12,664 nt of DNA from Parafilimonas sp. (GCA_025927795.1 JAICKT010000088.1:1-12664), one strand, 5' to 3'. Shown: positions 5,052 to 12,664, counted from the first letter of the stretch. Notes: a model not told the origin generated them from the letters alone. Translations and numbers: made by a program.

Positions 5052-6707
5052 ATGAAACATAAACCTTTATTGCCTGTCGTTATAAGCGTTTTATTGTTTG
5101 CTCTTTCATCATGCAAACAAAACGTTCCGCAACTTGCTTTATATGTTCCAAAAGATGCCGCTACTGTTTTTGTAGTTGATACAAAATCTATAACTGACAA
5201 AATAAATTCTTCAGGAATTACGATGGATTCTTTAGTGAATATGATGCATAAATATGGAAGCGATTTCCGCTGGAGCGATATTGAAAATTCTGGTGTTGAT
5301 CTCACAAAACCATTTTTCGTTTTTAACAGTCCAACAAACTCAATGCAAAATGGAAATACAGAAAATTCCGGTGTATTAGCATCATTGTCTGCAACAGGTA
5401 AGCTCGAAAGTTTTCTGCAAAAGCAATTAAATACACCCAACGTTAAAACAGATACTAAGTATAAATACATTGATTTAAAGGATGGAAGTGTTGTGGGATG
5501 GAATAATACTGTGCTGATTCTTTCGTCTGTTAAACCAAATAAACAAGAGCGTGCAGATGAAGCTTTATCGCATCAGCAACTAACAACACTATTTACACAA
5601 TCAGAATCTAATTCGCTTGCATCTATCAGTGAATTTAAAAATGCATTGAACAAACCGGGTGATATTCATTTCTGGTCAAACGCATCCGGCAATCTCAATA
5701 ACATACCAATGCTTGGTATGACGAAGATCACAAGTTTGTTCAAGGAGACTTATACTGATGGCACAATAGATTTTGAAACCGGAAAAGCAATCGCCACAGC
5801 AGAAACGCATTATAATAAAACGCTTTCAGATATTCTTAGTAAATATCCATCACGCGAAATTGATAAAAGCATGTTAAGCCGATATCCGCAACCTATAAAT
5901 GGTTTTGGCATCATGGCTTTCAATCCAAAAGTGTTAATTGATATTCTTCATTATCTCGGCTATGATACTATGGCAGATAATTATATTTCGCAAATGGGTC
6001 TTTCAACCAACGATATTGTAAATGCATTTAGCGGAGACATTGCAGTTATATTTTCTGATTTTAAAATGGAAGATAAGTCAATACCTTATTTGCCGGGAGT
6101 GCAATCAAAAACGCCGGGCGCAGAATTTTTAGTGAACGTAAAAATAGGAGATAAGGCTGCATTTGATAAAGTAATGGCAGGATTAGTGAATAAAAATATT
6201 CTAACAAAGAACGGAGATCAGTACCAATTAGGCTTTTTTGGCGGCCATGATTTTGTTATTGAAACAACAAATAATAATCTTCTCATTGCTTCTGATGATG
6301 CGCTAATAAAAGCGTATGAAGCAAGTACCATAAACTCTGCATTAACGAATGATGTAGAAAAAGAGATTGATGATAAGTCAATGGCAATGTATGTTGATAT
6401 TGCTGCCATGTTGCAAAAGACTAATTCATCTGATACATCTGTAGTAAAAACAATGCAGGCAGCACGTGCAACTTTTAAAAATTTTATTGCTTCAACAGAT
6501 AAAAGCGATGGCAAAAGCACCAATGCAAATCTTGAATTAAATACAGTTAATGCAAATGAAAACAGTTTAGCTGCTATTGTAAAATTTATATCAATAGCAC
6601 ATGAAGAAAATATGCATAAGAGAGATAAGTGGGCTGCATATCCGCCTACATCTAATCAGAATGATAGTTTAATAGAGCAAAACGATTCTGATCAAAATAA
6701 TCAATAG
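5052..6707 (+). CDS. DUF4836-type lipoprotein
   Basis: This 551-aa protein is predicted to be a lipoprotein. A hydrophobic signal (residues 5-19) ends in the lipobox LSSC, with the lipidated Cys at 21. The start of the mature part, with LALYVPKDAATVFVVDTKSI near residues 28-47, resembles the DUF4836 family found in Bacteroidota. The function of that family is not known to me. The rest is a long alpha/beta region with repeats of the type GDIAVIFSDF and NNNLLIASDDALIKAYE, and ends in an Asn/Asp/Gln-rich tail (about 535-551) that looks disordered. No catalytic motif is visible. The next gene, an orphan ABC ATPase, starts 71 bases downstream in the same direction, and cotranscription is possible. 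The family call rests on recognition by eye. Confidence 0.8.
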   Translation: MKHKPLLPVVISVLLFALSSCKQNVPQLALYVPKDAATVFVVDTKSITDKINSSGITMDSLVNMMHKYGSDFRWSDIENSGVDLTKPFFVFNSPTNSMQNGNTENSGVLASLSATGKLESFLQKQLNTPNVKTDTKYKYIDLKDGSVVGWNNTVLILSSVKPNKQERADEALSHQQLTTLFTQSESNSLASISEFKNALNKPGDIHFWSNASGNLNNIPMLGMTKITSLFKETYTDGTIDFETGKAIATAETHYNKTLSDILSKYPSREIDKSMLSRYPQPINGFGIMAFNPKVLIDILHYLGYDTMADNYISQMGLSTNDIVNAFSGDIAVIFSDFKMEDKSIPYLPGVQSKTPGAEFLVNVKIGDKAAFDKVMAGLVNKNILTKNGDQYQLGFFGGHDFVIETTNNNLLIASDDALIKAYEASTINSALTNDVEKEIDDKSMAMYVDIAAMLQKTNSSDTSVVKTMQAARATFKNFIASTDKSDGKSTNANLELNTVNANENSLAAIVKFISIAHEENMHKRDKWAAYPPTSNQNDSLIEQNDSDQNNQ

Positions 6708-6778
6708 ACTTAGTTCTACCGGTTGCACGCAGTATCGCTTCATTTGAAATATCTGCTAATTTTCACATTTGCCAATTA

Positions 6779-7426
6779 ATGTTGCTTCAATTACAAAACA
6801 TTATTCCGATTCCTTTAAAAGATAAATTACTGCAACGTAGTTCCGATGTCTGGAATAAAAATCTGCAATTTGAAAACAGCGATTTTGTAAAAATTAAAGC
6901 ACCAAGCGGAACAGGCAAAACAACTTTCGTACATATTATTTATAAACTGCGTAACGATTATGAAGGGAATGTTTTATGGAATAATAAAAACTTAGTTACG
7001 ATAAAAGCTGATGAGCTTGCAATGTTGAGACAGCAGAACATCAGTATAATTTTCCAGGACCTGCGCTTATTTCCTAATCTTTCTGCAAGAGAAAACATTG
7101 AATTAAAACGTGTATTGCAAAAGCCAATTTATGAAAGCAGTAAGATTGATGAGATGGCATCGCAATTAGGCATTGCTTCTATCCTAAATCAAAAGGCTTC
7201 TATGTGCAGTTATGGCGAGCAGCAGCGTATTGCAATCGTCCGTTCTTTAATGCAACCGTTTAACTGGCTGATTATGGATGAGCCTTTTAGTCATCTTGAT
7301 AAAACAAATATTGAAAAAGCTGCTGCATTAATAAATGCTGAATGCAAAAAACGCAATGCCGGTTTTATCTTAACTGATCTGGAAGATGATGACCATTTTA
7401 ATTATACTAAATTTTTGAACCTGTAA
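6779..7426 (+). CDS. Orphan ABC-type ATPase with degenerate motifs
   Basis: This 215-aa protein consists of one ABC ATP-binding domain. Walker A is APSGTGKT (41-48), with Ala in place of the usual first Gly. The Q-loop is FQD (Q93) within IIFQDLRLFPNLSARENIEL, a LolD/FtsE-like block. The signature is CSYGEQQR (143-150) instead of LSGGQQR. Walker B is WLIMDEP (163-169, with D167 and E168) and the D-loop is SHLD (171-174). Where the switch histidine is expected, the sequence reads LTDLEDDDHF (198-207), so the H-loop His appears to be missing or displaced. The N-terminus is short and lacks a clear A-loop tyrosine. No membrane component is encoded in the window. Walker B is intact, so ATP hydrolysis remains possible. 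It could partner a distant permease or be a non-transport ABC protein. Confidence 0.83.
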   Translation: MLLQLQNIIPIPLKDKLLQRSSDVWNKNLQFENSDFVKIKAPSGTGKTTFVHIIYKLRNDYEGNVLWNNKNLVTIKADELAMLRQQNISIIFQDLRLFPNLSARENIELKRVLQKPIYESSKIDEMASQLGIASILNQKASMCSYGEQQRIAIVRSLMQPFNWLIMDEPFSHLDKTNIEKAAALINAECKKRNAGFILTDLEDDDHFNYTKFLNL

Positions 7427-7479
7427 CCATTCCAATTGATTTTTTGAGTTTATAAACTTCTTTTCATCGTTATTAACAT

Positions 7480-7487
7480 TAAGTTTG
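7480..7487 (+). promoter_or_regulatory. -7 element for the esterase-like gene (TAAGTTTG)
   Basis: TAAGTTTG fits TAnnTTTG and predicts transcription from about 7492, 20-25 bases before the ATG at 7515. This argues against any start upstream, including the in-frame TTG at 7485, which lies inside the element. No good -33 element was found. Confidence 0.45.
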
Positions 7488-7514
7488 TTATCAATAATCT
7501 TTAAGCAAATTTTT

Positions 7515-8246
7515 ATGCAAAAAGAAACAACCTCATGGTTTAGTCCTTCTTTAAACAAAGAAATGCCGATTGCAACGTATGGCGATTTTGGTTTTGCTTT
7601 ATTATTAATACCAACTGCTGCGGCAGATTATTTAGAGTATGAACGCTTTCAAATGGTGGACGCATTACAACCATTTATTGATAACGGAAAAGTAAAAGCG
7701 TTCAGCATTGATAGTATTAACAAAGAAAGTTGGTTGAATAATGAAATGCATCCGCCGCATAAAGCCATCAGGCAAAATGATTTTAATAATTATGTGTTTA
7801 ATGAGGTTATTCCTTTTATAAGAAACAATACAAGTAATGATACGTTTATTTATACCTGCGGTGCATCATTTGGTGCATTGCATGCAATGAATTTATTTTT
7901 GAAGAAACCCGATTTAATTAATGGCGCTATTAGCATGAGCGGCGTATATGATCTTACAGAATACACCAAAGGTTATTGGGATGAGCAGGTGTATTTCAAC
8001 AGCCCGATTCATTACATTCCAAACTTAACAGACAACTGGTATCTTGATAAAATAAAAGCAAGCCATCACATACACATTTATACTGGCAGCGGGTCTTTTG
8101 AAGATCCCGACGCTAACAAAAGATTTTCGCAGGTTTTGTGGGATAAAGGCATCTGGCACGACCTTGATATTTGGGGCGCAGATATAAACCACGACTGGCC
8201 CACATGGCGGGCAATGCTTCCATACATTTTACACAATAAGTTTTAA
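7515..8246 (+). CDS. Esterase-like alpha/beta hydrolase
   Basis: This 243-aa protein resembles the esterase D / putative esterase group (PF00756-like) of alpha/beta hydrolases. The nucleophile elbow is CGASFGALHAM, with Ser118 in GASFG (116-120). The likely acid is in SFEDPDANKRF (Asp197 or Asp199), and the likely base is His226 in DINHDWPTWRAMLPYIL. A preceding HIHIYTGSGS strand (185-194) is typical. There is no signal peptide, so the enzyme should be cytoplasmic. The substrate is unknown; related Bacteroidota proteins are usually annotated only as esterases. I chose ATG 7515 because the -7 element at 7480-7487 would put the transcription start after the alternative TTG at 7485. The AsmA-like gene follows after 42 bases, so cotranscription is possible. 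Confidence 0.88.
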   Translation: MQKETTSWFSPSLNKEMPIATYGDFGFALLLIPTAAADYLEYERFQMVDALQPFIDNGKVKAFSIDSINKESWLNNEMHPPHKAIRQNDFNNYVFNEVIPFIRNNTSNDTFIYTCGASFGALHAMNLFLKKPDLINGAISMSGVYDLTEYTKGYWDEQVYFNSPIHYIPNLTDNWYLDKIKASHHIHIYTGSGSFEDPDANKRFSQVLWDKGIWHDLDIWGADINHDWPTWRAMLPYILHNKF

Positions 8247-8288
8247 CAAGAAGAAACTGGCGGGGTTTTTTATAATTACAAGAGACAT

Positions 8289-10739
8289 ATGAAATCATTT
8301 TCAAAAAAAATCTGGCGCCGTATTTTGCGAGTTGTGCTTGTAATAGCAGGAATATACCTGTTATTTATGATTGGCCTTAGCATTTATATTTCATCATCAA
8401 AAGAAAGACTGCTGAAATTTCTTACGCAACGTATGAAGGAAACTATTGTTGGTGAATTGAAAATTGACAAAGCAGATATTACCGTGTGGCAGTCGTTCCC
8501 CAAAATCGGGATTAAGTTAAGTAATGTAACCATCAGCGATTCGTTTTATCACCGCCCTTTTTTAAATGCGAAAGAAATTATTGGTAAAGTTGGATTGCTC
8601 GATTTATTAGGAATGAAAGTACAGATCAATTCGGTTGAAATTGATGATGCACTTATTCATGTTTTTACAGATAAAAATGGTTTTACAAACAGTTATGTTT
8701 TAAAACCGCAGAACAAACCAAAACGCGAAAACAAAAAACCTATTGTAATAAATAATCTTGAGTTAAACAATGTAACCGCTATAAGTGAAAATGCCATAAA
8801 ACAAAAACGTTTTGAACTGCGCATAAAAGAAGCTGATGCAGGTATAAGCTTAACCGGAGGAAAATATTTTATTGATCTCGATGAAGATATTTTTATTCGC
8901 GGGCTTGGCTTTAATCTTCCTAAAGGTTACTGGCTCGAAAATCAGCGGGTGCGGGCAGAATGGAAATTCCAGTATGACACTGCAGGCAACATTCTTTCCT
9001 TTAACGATACAAAGGTTAGAATTCAAAACCAGCCATTTATTATAAAAGGTGCGTTTTATATGAATGCACCTGCAACACATTTTAGAGTTGAAGCAAGCAC
9101 AAAAAATATTTCTTATGCTGATGCGCTGGCCATGCTTAAACCAACTACCAGCGCAAAAATTAAGAAAATAAATTTTTCAAAAGGGCTTAATGCAAAAATT
9201 ACGTTAGATGGACCGCTGGCTTATAAAACAGTTCCCTTGGTTAAAGTTGATTTTAGTACACAGGATAATGATCTTACTACTCCGGTTATTAATTTCAACA
9301 ATTGCTCGTTCAGCGGAAATTACATTAACCAGATTAACCCGGCTTTGCCACGTACAGATGATAATTCAAGAGTAACAATAAATTCTTTTGTAAGTAACTG
9401 GGGCGATATACAATTAAAAGCACAGAATATTGCAGTAACAAATTTATTACACCCTATTATTCAGTTTCAATTTTATTCGCAGTGTACTTTACCGCAGTTA
9501 GATGAACAGCTTTCATCTGCTACATTAAGATTTATAAATGGCGATGCAAAATTATATCTGGCTTACAACGGAGCTTTAATTGCAAACGCTTCTTTACTTG
9601 ACCGGCTGGATGCAAAAATTCATATCAACAATGGCAAGATTGTTTATGTTCCAAGAAATCTTACTTTCTCTGAGTGTAATGGCAATGTAAATCTCACCGG
9701 CAATAATTTATTAATCGATAGTTTTCAGTGCAACTTAAACACAAATCATTTTATAGTTAATTTAACCGGACAAAATCTAAACCGTATTTCAAACGCAGAG
9801 CCGGGAAAAGCAGATATAAATTGTAATGTTTATTCACCGGCAATTGATCTATCCGATTTCAAAGCACTTTTCGCACAAAAAAATAAACAAGTTGCAAAAA
9901 CACAAAAAGGTGGTCTTGCCAGAACGGCAAATTCAATTGACGATGCGTTGGATAGAGGGAATCTTTATTTTAATATGAGAGCCGGTAAAATAACGCTGCA
10001 TAATTTCCAGGCAAATAATGTAACAGCAAATATTTTATTTGAAGGAGATGACTGGCAGGTGCAAAAAGCTTTTTTGCAATATGCAGATGGTACTTTTAAC
10101 CTTACTGCAAAAGTGCACCAGGTAAATGATGCTTTGCATCAGCTATCTGCGCAAATGAATTTGCAGCACATTAATGTAAAAAAATTATTTTTTGGGTTTG
10201 ATAATTTTGGTCAAACAACGCTTACATCACATAATATAAATGGCATTATGGATTCAAAAACAAACATAACAGCCAATATGAACAGCTCCGGTAAACTTGT
10301 ATCATCAACACTTAACGGGCAAATGTATTTCTCAATAAAAAATGCTTCGCTGATTAATTTTCAACCATTATTAAATATGCAGAAATATGTTTTTAAAAAT
10401 CGTGATTTAAAGAATGTACAGTTTGCTGAATTGCAAGACACATTCGATATAAAAAATGGAGACATTTACATACAACGAATGCCGGTGCAATCATCTGCAT
10501 TAACCATGTATATGGAGGGAATTTATAGTTTTGCAGACAGAACAGATATTTCAATACAAGTGCCGCTAACAACACTTGTAAATAAGCCTGATGATTATAA
10601 AAAAATTGATAAGCAAAAAGCAGACAGACCCGGACCCAGTATTTATTTACGTGCGAAAGATAAAGGCGGACAGGTGAAGATAGGACTTGATTTATTTAGA
10701 AAATTTCACGACAAAAAATATAAAAAAGAAGAGCAATAA
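8289..10739 (+). CDS. AsmA-like envelope protein, 816 aa
   Basis: This large protein has one N-terminal membrane anchor (about residues 14-35) after a basic KKIWRRILR segment, followed by a long periplasmic region. The AsmA signature is present: after the anchor, a helix (KERLLKFLTQRMKETIVGELKIDKADITVW) leads into repeated beta segments, with KIGIKLSNVTISDSF and VEIDDALIHVFTDKNG. The C-terminal part (about 560-780) resembles the AsmA C-terminal domain, including SALTMYMEGIYSFADRTDISIQVPLTTL. AsmA-like proteins form long beta-taco bridges implicated in moving phospholipids between inner and outer membranes; that role is inferred from the family. The protein ends in a Lys-rich tail. TadA begins 6 bases downstream in the same frame, so the two are almost certainly cotranscribed. 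The start is ATG 8289, preceded by AAGAGA. Confidence 0.87.
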   Translation: MKSFSKKIWRRILRVVLVIAGIYLLFMIGLSIYISSSKERLLKFLTQRMKETIVGELKIDKADITVWQSFPKIGIKLSNVTISDSFYHRPFLNAKEIIGKVGLLDLLGMKVQINSVEIDDALIHVFTDKNGFTNSYVLKPQNKPKRENKKPIVINNLELNNVTAISENAIKQKRFELRIKEADAGISLTGGKYFIDLDEDIFIRGLGFNLPKGYWLENQRVRAEWKFQYDTAGNILSFNDTKVRIQNQPFIIKGAFYMNAPATHFRVEASTKNISYADALAMLKPTTSAKIKKINFSKGLNAKITLDGPLAYKTVPLVKVDFSTQDNDLTTPVINFNNCSFSGNYINQINPALPRTDDNSRVTINSFVSNWGDIQLKAQNIAVTNLLHPIIQFQFYSQCTLPQLDEQLSSATLRFINGDAKLYLAYNGALIANASLLDRLDAKIHINNGKIVYVPRNLTFSECNGNVNLTGNNLLIDSFQCNLNTNHFIVNLTGQNLNRISNAEPGKADINCNVYSPAIDLSDFKALFAQKNKQVAKTQKGGLARTANSIDDALDRGNLYFNMRAGKITLHNFQANNVTANILFEGDDWQVQKAFLQYADGTFNLTAKVHQVNDALHQLSAQMNLQHINVKKLFFGFDNFGQTTLTSHNINGIMDSKTNITANMNSSGKLVSSTLNGQMYFSIKNASLINFQPLLNMQKYVFKNRDLKNVQFAELQDTFDIKNGDIYIQRMPVQSSALTMYMEGIYSFADRTDISIQVPLTTLVNKPDDYKKIDKQKADRPGPSIYLRAKDKGGQVKIGLDLFRKFHDKKYKKEEQ

Positions 10740-10745
10740 ATTCTT

Positions 10746-11189
10746 TTGTTGAATGATGAACACTATATGCAGCAGGCTTTGCGTGAAGCGCAAAAAGCTT
10801 TTGAGGAAAATGAAATTCCGATAGGTTCTGTTATTGTCATCAATCAAAAAATTATTGCACGTGCACATAACATGACAGAACAGTTGAACGATTCCACCGC
10901 ACATGCAGAAATTTTAGCACTTACATCAGCATATAATTTTCTTGGCAGTAAATATTTGCCCGATGCTACTTTGTATATAACTGTTGAACCTTGTTTAATG
11001 TGTGCAGGCGCTATGTACTGGAGCAAGCTTGAACGCGTTGTGTGGGGCGCTGATGATAAGAAAAATGGTTATCATCATATAACAGAAAGCAACTCTCCTT
11101 TTCATCCAAAAACTAAAATAAGAACAGGTGTTTTAAAGAATGAATGCGCTGAATTAATGCAAAGTTTTTTTCAGCAGAAGAGGCGATGA
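10746..11189 (+). CDS. tadA: tRNA-specific adenosine-34 deaminase
   Basis: This zinc-dependent deaminase should convert adenosine to inosine at the wobble position of tRNA-Arg(ACG), allowing CGU, CGC and CGA decoding. At 147 aa it has typical TadA length. The zinc and catalytic motifs are HAE (His53, Glu55, in STAHAEILAL) and PCLMC (82-86; Cys83 and Cys86). The N-terminal block DEHYMQQALREAQKAFEENEIPIGSVIV matches the TadA family. There is no ATG that includes this block: the frame opens with TTG at 10746 or 10749, while the first in-frame ATG (10767, M8) would cut off the conserved DEHY. TTG is therefore the likely start. It lies 6 bases after the AsmA-like stop and in the same frame. A different nucleoside deaminase (guanine or cytosine) is possible but less likely. 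Confidence 0.9.
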   Translation: MLNDEHYMQQALREAQKAFEENEIPIGSVIVINQKIIARAHNMTEQLNDSTAHAEILALTSAYNFLGSKYLPDATLYITVEPCLMCAGAMYWSKLERVVWGADDKKNGYHHITESNSPFHPKTKIRTGVLKNECAELMQSFFQQKRR

Positions 11190-11236
11190 CATTTTCGATA
11201 TAAGAAAGAATTAACCTGCATTAACATTACTCGCAC

Positions 11237-11244
11237 TAAATTTG
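11237..11244 (+). promoter_or_regulatory. -7 element for sodA (TAAATTTG)
   Basis: TAAATTTG fits TAnnTTTG exactly and predicts a transcription start near 11249, giving a leader of about 64 bases. No clear TTTG sits at the -33 distance, so an activator or an alternative spacing may be involved. Confidence 0.5.
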
Positions 11245-11263
11245 TTGCCCTTAGTAATCAAGT

Positions 11264-11285
11264 TGATTTCTGCAATCAGAAATCA
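11264..11285 (+). promoter_or_regulatory. Hairpin in the sodA leader
   Basis: TGATTTCTG (11264-11272) pairs perfectly with CAGAAATCA (11277-11285) around loop CAAT, a 9-bp stem. A second copy of AATCAGAAAT (11288-11297) follows the first (11274-11283), offering an alternative partner. It lies about 28 bases before the ATG and has no T-run after it, so it is not a normal terminator. Regulation is inferred only. Confidence 0.45.
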
Positions 11286-11312
11286 TTAATCAGAAATTTA
11301 AAATTTTTAATT

Positions 11313-11915
11313 ATGGCATTTACACTACCTCCGCTGCCTTATGCATACAATGCATTAGAGCCGCACATTGATGAACAAACAATGAAAATACACCACGACA
11401 AACATCACCAGGCTTATGTAGATAATTTGAATAAAGCAATTGCAGGTTCTGAGCATGAGAAAAAATCGCTGGAAGAATTAATTGCAAATGCAGGAAAAAT
11501 TTCACCCGCTGTTCGCAACAATGGCGGTGGTCATTGGAACCATACTTTTTTTTGGGATATTTTATCAAAAGATGGCGGACAACCTTCGGGCAGTTTAAGT
11601 GAAGCTATCAACAACACATTTGGTTCTTTTGATGAGTTTAAAACAAAATTTAATACAGCAGGTGCTACGCGTTTTGGAAGCGGCTGGGCTTGGTTAATTA
11701 GTCGCGATGGAAAATTAGAAGTTACTTCAACACCAAACCAGGATAATCCTTTAATGGATGTTGCTGAAGTGAAAGGCACACCTATAATCGGTGTTGATGT
11801 TTGGGAACATGCTTATTATTTAAAGTATCAAAATAAACGTCCTGATTATTTAGCCGCAATTTGGAATGTGATAAACTGGAAGAAAGCACAGGATAATTTT
11901 GATAAAGCAAAATAA
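11313..11915 (+). CDS. sodA: Superoxide dismutase, Mn-type by sequence
   Basis: This 200-aa enzyme converts superoxide to hydrogen peroxide and oxygen. The four metal ligands of the Fe/Mn family are present: His27 (in MKIHHDKHH), His77 (in GGGHWNHTFFW), and Asp162 and His166 (in DVWEHAYY). The fingerprint DVWEHAYYLKYQNKRPDYL is intact. Two features favour Mn over Fe: glycine in the GGGHWNH block, and Gln143 in PNQDNPLMD, where MnSOD carries its outer-sphere glutamine. Cambialistic use is possible and common in anaerobic Bacteroidota. There is no signal peptide, so it is cytoplasmic. It has a probable promoter at 11237, a hairpin leader and its own terminator, so it is probably transcribed alone, although tadA lies 123 bases upstream. 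The convergent neighbour is a slipin-type gene. Confidence 0.97.
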   Translation: MAFTLPPLPYAYNALEPHIDEQTMKIHHDKHHQAYVDNLNKAIAGSEHEKKSLEELIANAGKISPAVRNNGGGHWNHTFFWDILSKDGGQPSGSLSEAINNTFGSFDEFKTKFNTAGATRFGSGWAWLISRDGKLEVTSTPNQDNPLMDVAEVKGTPIIGVDVWEHAYYLKYQNKRPDYLAAIWNVINWKKAQDNFDKAK

Positions 11916-11937
11916 TTATATAAGCGCTTATATAATT
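11914..11937. repeat. 24-bp perfect palindrome overlapping the sodA stop codon
   Basis: The half-site AATTATATAAGC is followed directly by its exact reverse complement, with no spacer. The sodA stop codon TAA covers 11913-11915, so the palindrome begins inside it. In RNA it could form a hairpin of about 10 bp with a GCGC loop, which may stabilise the 3' end. As DNA it is a symmetric site that could bind a dimeric protein. Only 3 bases separate it from the terminator stem. Confidence 0.6.
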
Positions 11938-11940
11938 TTG

Positions 11941-11972
11941 AAAATCTCCCGATTAATTGGGGGATTTTTTTT
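11941..11972 (+). terminator. Rho-independent terminator of sodA
   Basis: AAAATCTCCC (11941-11950) pairs with GGGGGATTTT (11959-11968), a 10-bp stem with one G-U pair and an 8-base loop (GATTAATT), ending in an uninterrupted T-run to 11972. The A-run on the left strand means it could partly work on the minus strand too, for the convergent slipin gene. Confidence 0.9.
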
Positions 11973-11974
11973 AG

Positions 11975-12664
11975 TTATCCTGTAACCTCTCTTTTCTTTT
12001 GTTCGTCTTCATTTATTTTCATAAACGGTTTTAATATATCAATAGGCACCGGGAAGATAGTTGTTGAATTATTTTCTGTTGCAATCTCACGCAGTGTTTG
12101 AAGATACCGCAACGTAAGTGCACTGGGTTGTTCACTTAAAATTTTTGCCGCATCGCTCAATCGTTGTGATGCCTGGTATTCACCTTCGGCAGAAATTACT
12201 TTACTTCTTCTTTCTCTTTCTGCTTCCGCCTGCTTTGCCATAGCACGCTGCATTTCCTGCGGCAAATCAATTTGCTTCACTTCTACATGCGTAACTTTTA
12301 CGCCCCACGGCTCTGTTTGTGCATCAATAATCTGCTGCAAGCGCAAATTTATTTTTTCTCTTTGCGAAAGAAGGTCATCCAACTCCGACTGACCAAGAAC
12401 ACTGCGTAAAGTTGTTTGTGAAAGTTGTGATGTGCCGGTGAGATAATTTTCAATTTCAATTATCGCTTTCTGTGGATCAATCACCCTGAAATAGATTACT
12501 GCATTTACTTTTATAGAAACGTTGTCCTGCGTAATTACATCCTGCGGCGGTACATCCATCACCACAGTACGCAAGCTTACCTTTACCATTTTATCTATAA
12601 TCGGTATCAGTAAAATAAGACCGGGACCTTTTACTCCTCCGCTTAAAACTCTTCCCAATCTAAA
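11975..12664 (-). CDS. SPFH/Band 7 (stomatin/slipin-like) protein, 5' end missing
   Basis: The C-terminal 229 codons or so of a membrane-scaffold protein of the stomatin-prohibitin-flotillin-HflK/C family. The reading frame runs off the window edge. Its first codons read FRLGRV, the usual block right after the N-terminal membrane segment, so only the anchor and a short lead-in are missing. Visible features are GPGLILLIPIID, VPPQDVITQDNVSIKVNAVIYFRVIDP (the SPFH core), LRSVLGQSELDDLLSQREKIN, and WGVKVTHVEVKQIDLPQEMQRAMAKQAEAERERRSKVISAEGE, followed by a charged helix and the tail. This matches slipin-type proteins of about 250-260 aa. Such proteins oligomerise in the inner membrane and are often paired with NfeD, which would lie outside this window. 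The TTG within FRLGRV is an internal codon, not a start. Confidence 0.92.
   Translation of the reverse strand, partial: FRLGRVLSGGVKGPGLILLIPIIDKMVKVSLRTVVMDVPPQDVITQDNVSIKVNAVIYFRVIDPQKAIIEIENYLTGTSQLSQTTLRSVLGQSELDDLLSQREKINLRLQQIIDAQTEPWGVKVTHVEVKQIDLPQEMQRAMAKQAEAERERRSKVISAEGEYQASQRLSDAAKILSEQPSALTLRYLQTLREIATENNSTTIFPVPIDILKPFMKINEDEQKKREVTG

Noticed and set aside
6708..6778. Search for a promoter before the ABC ATPase (TAATTTTC at 6757)
   Set aside because: The element lacks the final G of TAnnTTTG and has no -33 partner at a workable distance, so cotranscription with the lipoprotein is equally likely.
7485..7514. TTG start extending the esterase-like protein by 10 residues
   Set aside because: The TTG lies inside the TAAGTTTG promoter element and upstream of the predicted transcription start, and the added residues do not resemble the family. 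ATG at 7515 is preferred.
7370..7558. Minus-strand open frame of 62 codons between the ABC ATPase and the esterase-like gene
   Set aside because: It overlaps the ends of two supported genes and a promoter element, has no family signature and has an ordinary length for chance in AT-rich DNA.
8253..8275. Possible terminator (AAAC, loop, GTTT and T-run) between the esterase-like and AsmA-like genes
   Set aside because: The stem is only four mostly A-T pairs, too weak to count as an intrinsic terminator despite the T-run.
12656..12658. TTG as a true start for the slipin-like gene
   Set aside because: The frame stays open to the window edge and reads FRLGRV, the conserved stomatin block, so this codon is internal.
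1..12664. Mobile elements, CRISPR arrays, toxin-antitoxin or defence systems
   Set aside because: No transposase, integrase, regularly spaced repeat array or recognisable defence domain was seen on either strand; the tRNA-Arg is not followed by an integrase or a repeated 3' end.

Overview
The window looks like ordinary chromosome from a low-GC member of the Bacteroidota, probably near the Chitinophagaceae. That placement is inferred from protein style (DUF4836 lipoprotein, Bacteroidota-type MarC, AsmA-like protein), from several TAnnTTTG promoter -7 elements, and from the near absence of clear Shine-Dalgarno sequences. No phage, insertion sequence, CRISPR array or other obvious foreign block is visible.

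Region 1 (1-3568) holds a short unrecognised gene, then a cobalamin (B12) riboswitch with its own promoter. The riboswitch precedes a BtuB-like TonB-dependent receptor, a small cysteine-rich CWC-type protein and a DUF71/COG2102 PP-loop ATPase. The three genes are co-directional and closely spaced, so they look like one B12-repressed uptake and salvage operon. This is the most interesting part. The aptamer core, an L5-L13 kissing loop and a perfect 11-bp hairpin over the btuB start can all be drawn by hand.

Region 2 (3565-5051) holds a secreted thioredoxin-fold protein on the minus strand, whose end overlaps the DUF71 gene by 4 bases. It is divergent from a MarC-family membrane protein, and a tRNA-Arg(CCG) follows.

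Region 3 (5052-8246) holds a DUF4836-type lipoprotein, an orphan ABC ATPase with degenerate motifs and no permease in the window, and a cytoplasmic esterase-like alpha/beta hydrolase.

Region 4 (8289-12664) holds a large AsmA-like envelope protein, tadA (tRNA adenosine-34 deaminase, probably TTG start) and a Mn-type superoxide dismutase with a structured leader and a strong terminator. A convergent SPFH/stomatin-like (slipin) gene is cut by the window end.

The only stretch over 300 bases without a gene is 300-707. It is filled by an AT-rich inverted repeat, the promoter, the riboswitch aptamer and its expression platform. Family names come from motifs recognised by eye; no database search was run.
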